Assembly (NCBI RefSeq): GCF_026619415.1
Contig: NZ_JAOVZR010000001.1
Span: 1,240,001-1,304,000, forward strand
Direction of reading: 5' to 3'
DNA: 64,000 bases
Source of the DNA: Hoeflea algicola
Lineage (GTDB): Bacteria; Pseudomonadota; Alphaproteobacteria; Rhizobiales; Rhizobiaceae
Position numbers and translations under genes: made by a program. Numbering within the stretch: position 1 is the first letter of the stretch; each line of letters opens with the position of its first letter. Under the pieces are notes generated by a model. That model had not been told where the DNA came from. It ran no database searches and saw only the letters and a list, made by a program, of their open reading frames with translations. Below, one piece after another: positions 60,864 to 64,000 of the stretch.

Positions 60864-61811
60864 ATGACCGACATCCTCACCATCACGCTCAACCCGGCCC
60901 TCGATGTGTCGACCTCGGTCGACCATGTGGTCCCCGGTCCGAAATTGCGCTGCGAGCCGCCGCGCTACGATCCCGGTGGCGGCGGCGTCAATGTCAGCCG
61001 CGCCATCTCGCGGCTCGGCGGCCAGTCGAAAGCCTTTGTGGCGCTTGGTGGTGACACCGGCAGCACATTCAAGGCGATGCTGGAAGCGGAAGAAATTGAC
61101 GTGGTGGCCTTTGCCGTGGCCGGCAACACCCGCCAGTCCTTCGCCGTGCTTGAGGAAACCAGCCGGAAACAGTATCGCTTCCAGCTCCCCAGCCCGCCCT
61201 GGCCGGCCGAGCAGACAACTGCCCTCCTCGCGCAAATCGGATCACATCTAACTGCACACGGCGTCATCGTTCTGTCCGGCAGCATTCCTCCAAGCGTACC
61301 CGCCGACATCGCCTCGACCATCAACCGCATCGCAGCGACAAATGGCGCGCAATTGATCCTCGACACCTCCGGCGCAGCGCTTGAAGCCGCCGCCGTCAAT
61401 TCCGGCCCACCTTTCGCACTGCTGAGGATGGACGGCGCGGAAGCCACCGACGTGTCGGGCCGCACTTTCGCGACACCTGCGGATCTGGCCGGTTACGGTC
61501 TTGAACTGGTGCGCGCCGGTGTTGCCGAACGTCTGGTCATGTCGATGGGCTCGAAAGGCACCGTCGGCGTATCGGCCAACGAGCGCTTCTTCTGCCAGCC
61601 ACCGAAGATCGAAACGCTGAGCGCCATAGGCGCCGGCGACAGCATGGTCGCGGCCATCGCGCTTGAACTGTCGCGCGGCGGCAGCTTCCGCGACGCCGTC
61701 CGCCACGGCGTCGCCGCCGCAGGATCGGCCGTGCTGACGCCAGCCACGGAACTGTGCTCGAAAGAAACTGCGGCCGCATTTTTGGAGAAGGTTGTGACGA
61801 GCGAGATCTGA
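60864..61811 (+). CDS. pfkB: PfkB-family phosphofructokinase-type kinase
   Basis: A 315-residue ribokinase-family kinase resembling 6-phosphofructokinase 2 and 1-phosphofructokinase: MTDILTITLNPALDVSTSVD, then GGGGVNVSRAISRLGG, and the C-terminal SAIGAGDSMVAAIAL with the catalytic Asp. TLNPALD is the signature of the PfkB/FruK/LacC group. Cotranscription with ppsA (10-bp gap) favours a 6-phosphofructokinase role, but fructose 1-phosphate or tagatose 6-phosphate cannot be ruled out. The stop is only 7 bp from the convergent ldh stop. Most rhizobia lack a phosphofructokinase, so this may widen their central metabolism. Confidence 0.85.
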   Translation: MTDILTITLNPALDVSTSVDHVVPGPKLRCEPPRYDPGGGGVNVSRAISRLGGQSKAFVALGGDTGSTFKAMLEAEEIDVVAFAVAGNTRQSFAVLEETSRKQYRFQLPSPPWPAEQTTALLAQIGSHLTAHGVIVLSGSIPPSVPADIASTINRIAATNGAQLILDTSGAALEAAAVNSGPPFALLRMDGAEATDVSGRTFATPADLAGYGLELVRAGVAERLVMSMGSKGTVGVSANERFFCQPPKIETLSAIGAGDSMVAAIALELSRGGSFRDAVRHGVAAAGSAVLTPATELCSKETAAAFLEKVVTSEI

Positions 61812-61818
61812 CCCCACG

Positions 61819-62817
<999 letters not shown>

Positions 62818-62861
62818 TCAGCCTTTACTGTGACAGACATCAAACCGGCGCGGGACCCCCT

Positions 62862-63374
62862 TCAGGCAGCGCGGCGTTGCAACTGGTCAAACCAGGTCGC
62901 CAGGCTAGCGGCGTCGGCTGCAACCTCCTCGGCATAATCACCGGCAAAGGCCTCGAAAGCCTCAAGATTTAGCCCGTTGACGCCAAGAAGCACCGGGATG
63001 TCGCGCGCCAGCGCTTCGGCGATCAGCGGCCGAAATCCCTTGCCTTCGGCCTCGTGCCTGCCGAACTTGTTGAGGATCAGAAGATCCGGCGAAAGTTCAA
63101 GCCCTGCCTCGACCCGTACCACCGCCTCTTCAAGCGCTGCCGGGTCGAGCCGGCAGCCGCGAGATTCCTCGCCCAGCACCTGACTGATGCGGAACACCGG
63201 TCCGTCGGGCAGCACCCGCACATCCATGTCGCAGAGATGCGAACAAGGCCGTTCAGAGTTGGTTTGCACCACGCCGGCCAGCTTGAGGCCATCGGCCAGC
63301 AGCCGGTCGGCAAATGTGTGCAGCAACTGGTCAGCCAGACCACGATCAGGAGTTCGGACAAAGCCAATCACCAT
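62862..63374 (-). CDS. DUF2478 family protein (nucleoside-triphosphatase-like)
   Basis: A 170-residue protein of the DUF2478 family. The start reads MVIGFVRTPDRGLADQLL; the Cys-rich segment RPCSHLCDMDVRVL and LNKFGRHEAEGKGFRPLIAEAL are family marks. Members often lie next to molybdenum-cofactor, molybdate transport or nitrate-reductase genes. I chose the ATG at 63374, with GGAG 8 bases upstream; an ATG at 63380 is too close to it. Upstream on the same strand is the partial PPIase gene, 86 bp away. The function is not established. Confidence 0.75.
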   Translation of the reverse strand: MVIGFVRTPDRGLADQLLHTFADRLLADGLKLAGVVQTNSERPCSHLCDMDVRVLPDGPVFRISQVLGEESRGCRLDPAALEEAVVRVEAGLELSPDLLILNKFGRHEAEGKGFRPLIAEALARDIPVLLGVNGLNLEAFEAFAGDYAEEVAADAASLATWFDQLQRRAA

Positions 63375-63459
63375 CGTCATATCTCCTTGCGCGCCCGGAC
63401 GGGCGGCGGCGCGGGGTTCACCCCGCACCCGTTATACCTACCGATACCCAGCGCGACGT

Positions 63460-64000
63460 TTACGCCGCCCTGAGATTTATCCCGGTCACCTCGGCCCGCG
63501 CGGCAAGGCTTTCGACAAGAGCGCGGCTGGCCCGCACCCAGGCCGCTTTCTCGGCCGCAGTCCTCAGCGCCGGTTCCACCGCCTCAAACGGCAGCACCTT
63601 ACCCTCGGCCTTAGCATCAAGCCGGATGATGTGGAAGCCGTAGCGGCTTTCCACCGGCTCACGCGCGATCTCGCCTTCCGACAGCAGCTTCAGCGCCGCT
63701 TCGAACTCGGCCACGGTATCGCCGGCTGCGATCTGGCCGAGGCGGCCACCATTGGCTTTCGACGAACACGCCGAATGGTCGCGCGCCAGACCGTCGAAGC
63801 TTTTCGGATTGGCAAGGATATCGGCCAGAACCGCGGTTGCCTTGTCCTTTGCAATCTTGCGCGCCACCACATCTTCGGGCCGTGCCGAAAACAGGATGTG
63901 CGCCGCTTCATAGAGCGAGGGGGCGCGGTGCCGTTCCGGGTTGGCTTCGTAGACGGCGCGCAGTGCCGCTTCGGTTGGCACCTCGGGCACCACCGCGACC
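63460..64000 (-). CDS. Parvulin-type peptidyl-prolyl isomerase, 5' end beyond window
   Basis: The C-terminal 180 residues or so of a rotamase-domain protein; the frame is open to the right edge, so the N-terminus is cut off. The PpiC domain reads YEAAHILFSARPED, FDGLARDHSACSSKANGGRLGQI, and the closing RYGFHIIRLD. The Ser/Cys pattern SACSSKANGG is the usual parvulin loop (D-x-S-x-G-G), slightly altered. Stand-alone parvulins of this kind (NifM-like) are often the last gene of nitrate reductase (nar) operons. With DUF2478 downstream, a molybdoenzyme operon just outside the window is plausible, but this is inference. Confidence 0.8.
   Translation of the reverse strand, partial: VAVVPEVPTEAALRAVYEANPERHRAPSLYEAAHILFSARPEDVVARKIAKDKATAVLADILANPKSFDGLARDHSACSSKANGGRLGQIAAGDTVAEFEAALKLLSEGEIAREPVESRYGFHIIRLDAKAEGKVLPFEAVEPALRTAAEKAAWVRASRALVESLAARAEVTGINLRAA

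Overview
The window reads as chromosomal DNA from a GC-rich alphaproteobacterium of the order Hyphomicrobiales (Rhizobiales). This rests on family content (DUF2865 and BA14K secreted proteins, class II DAHP synthase, a rhizobial-type inositol cluster) and on the order aroG / gor / DUF2059 / rpiA / gph, which as I remember it is common in Rhizobiaceae and relatives. A Hoeflea- or Phyllobacteriaceae-like genus would fit, but I cannot prove the genus. I see no prophage, CRISPR array, plasmid replication gene or intact insertion sequence. One tRNA (tRNA-Val, anticodon CAC) is present.

Layout. 0-17.3 kb is mainly housekeeping: DUF2865 protein, MFS transporter, nadE, LigB-type dioxygenase, GFA protein, a ParDE toxin-antitoxin pair, aroG, an aldehyde dehydrogenase, trxC, a GH19-like lysozyme/chitinase, gor, DUF2059 protein, rpiA and gph. 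17.3-31.9 kb is signalling and export: a substrate-binding protein translationally coupled to a membrane PAS-GGDEF-EAL protein, tRNA-Val, a TetR-controlled RND pump, and a LuxR / divergent LuxI / 70-aa protein quorum-sensing cassette. 32.0-41.8 kb is an inositol catabolic locus: iolD-phyH-iolC-iolB-iolJ-iolG on the minus strand, and two further Gfo/Idh/MocA dehydrogenases plus a TIM-barrel isomerase on the plus strand. 42-49.4 kb holds a BA14K protein, a CadC-like TPR regulator, a DUF1326/DUF2182 pair, a rhodanese and Blh-like persulfide dioxygenase pair, a zinc-type CDF transporter and a globin with a SAP-like tail. 49.4-53.6 kb is a LacI regulator divergent from a sugar/inositol-type ABC transporter. 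53.8-58.2 kb is a PhnD-C-E-E-type ABC transporter with a coupled HAD phosphatase. 58.4-62.8 kb is ppsA, pfkB and convergent ldh. The right edge has a DUF2478 protein and a partial parvulin-type PPIase.

How the genes work together. The clearest regulatory link is a palindrome, TTTGCAACCGGTTGCAAA, in the divergent iolD/dehydrogenase promoter (38478-38495). It recurs as a 20-bp perfect palindrome (50531-50550) between the LacI gene and the ABC transporter 12 kb away. This ties transporter, regulator and catabolic genes into one probable inositol regulon. A PhyH-family dioxygenase sits inside the catabolic operon and is not part of the textbook pathway.

Sequence quality. Three genes (nadE, aroG and the TPR regulator) each carry a single-base indel that splits an otherwise normal protein. 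Two of them are housekeeping genes, so sequencing or assembly error is the simpler explanation. They are annotated as frameshifted CDSs.
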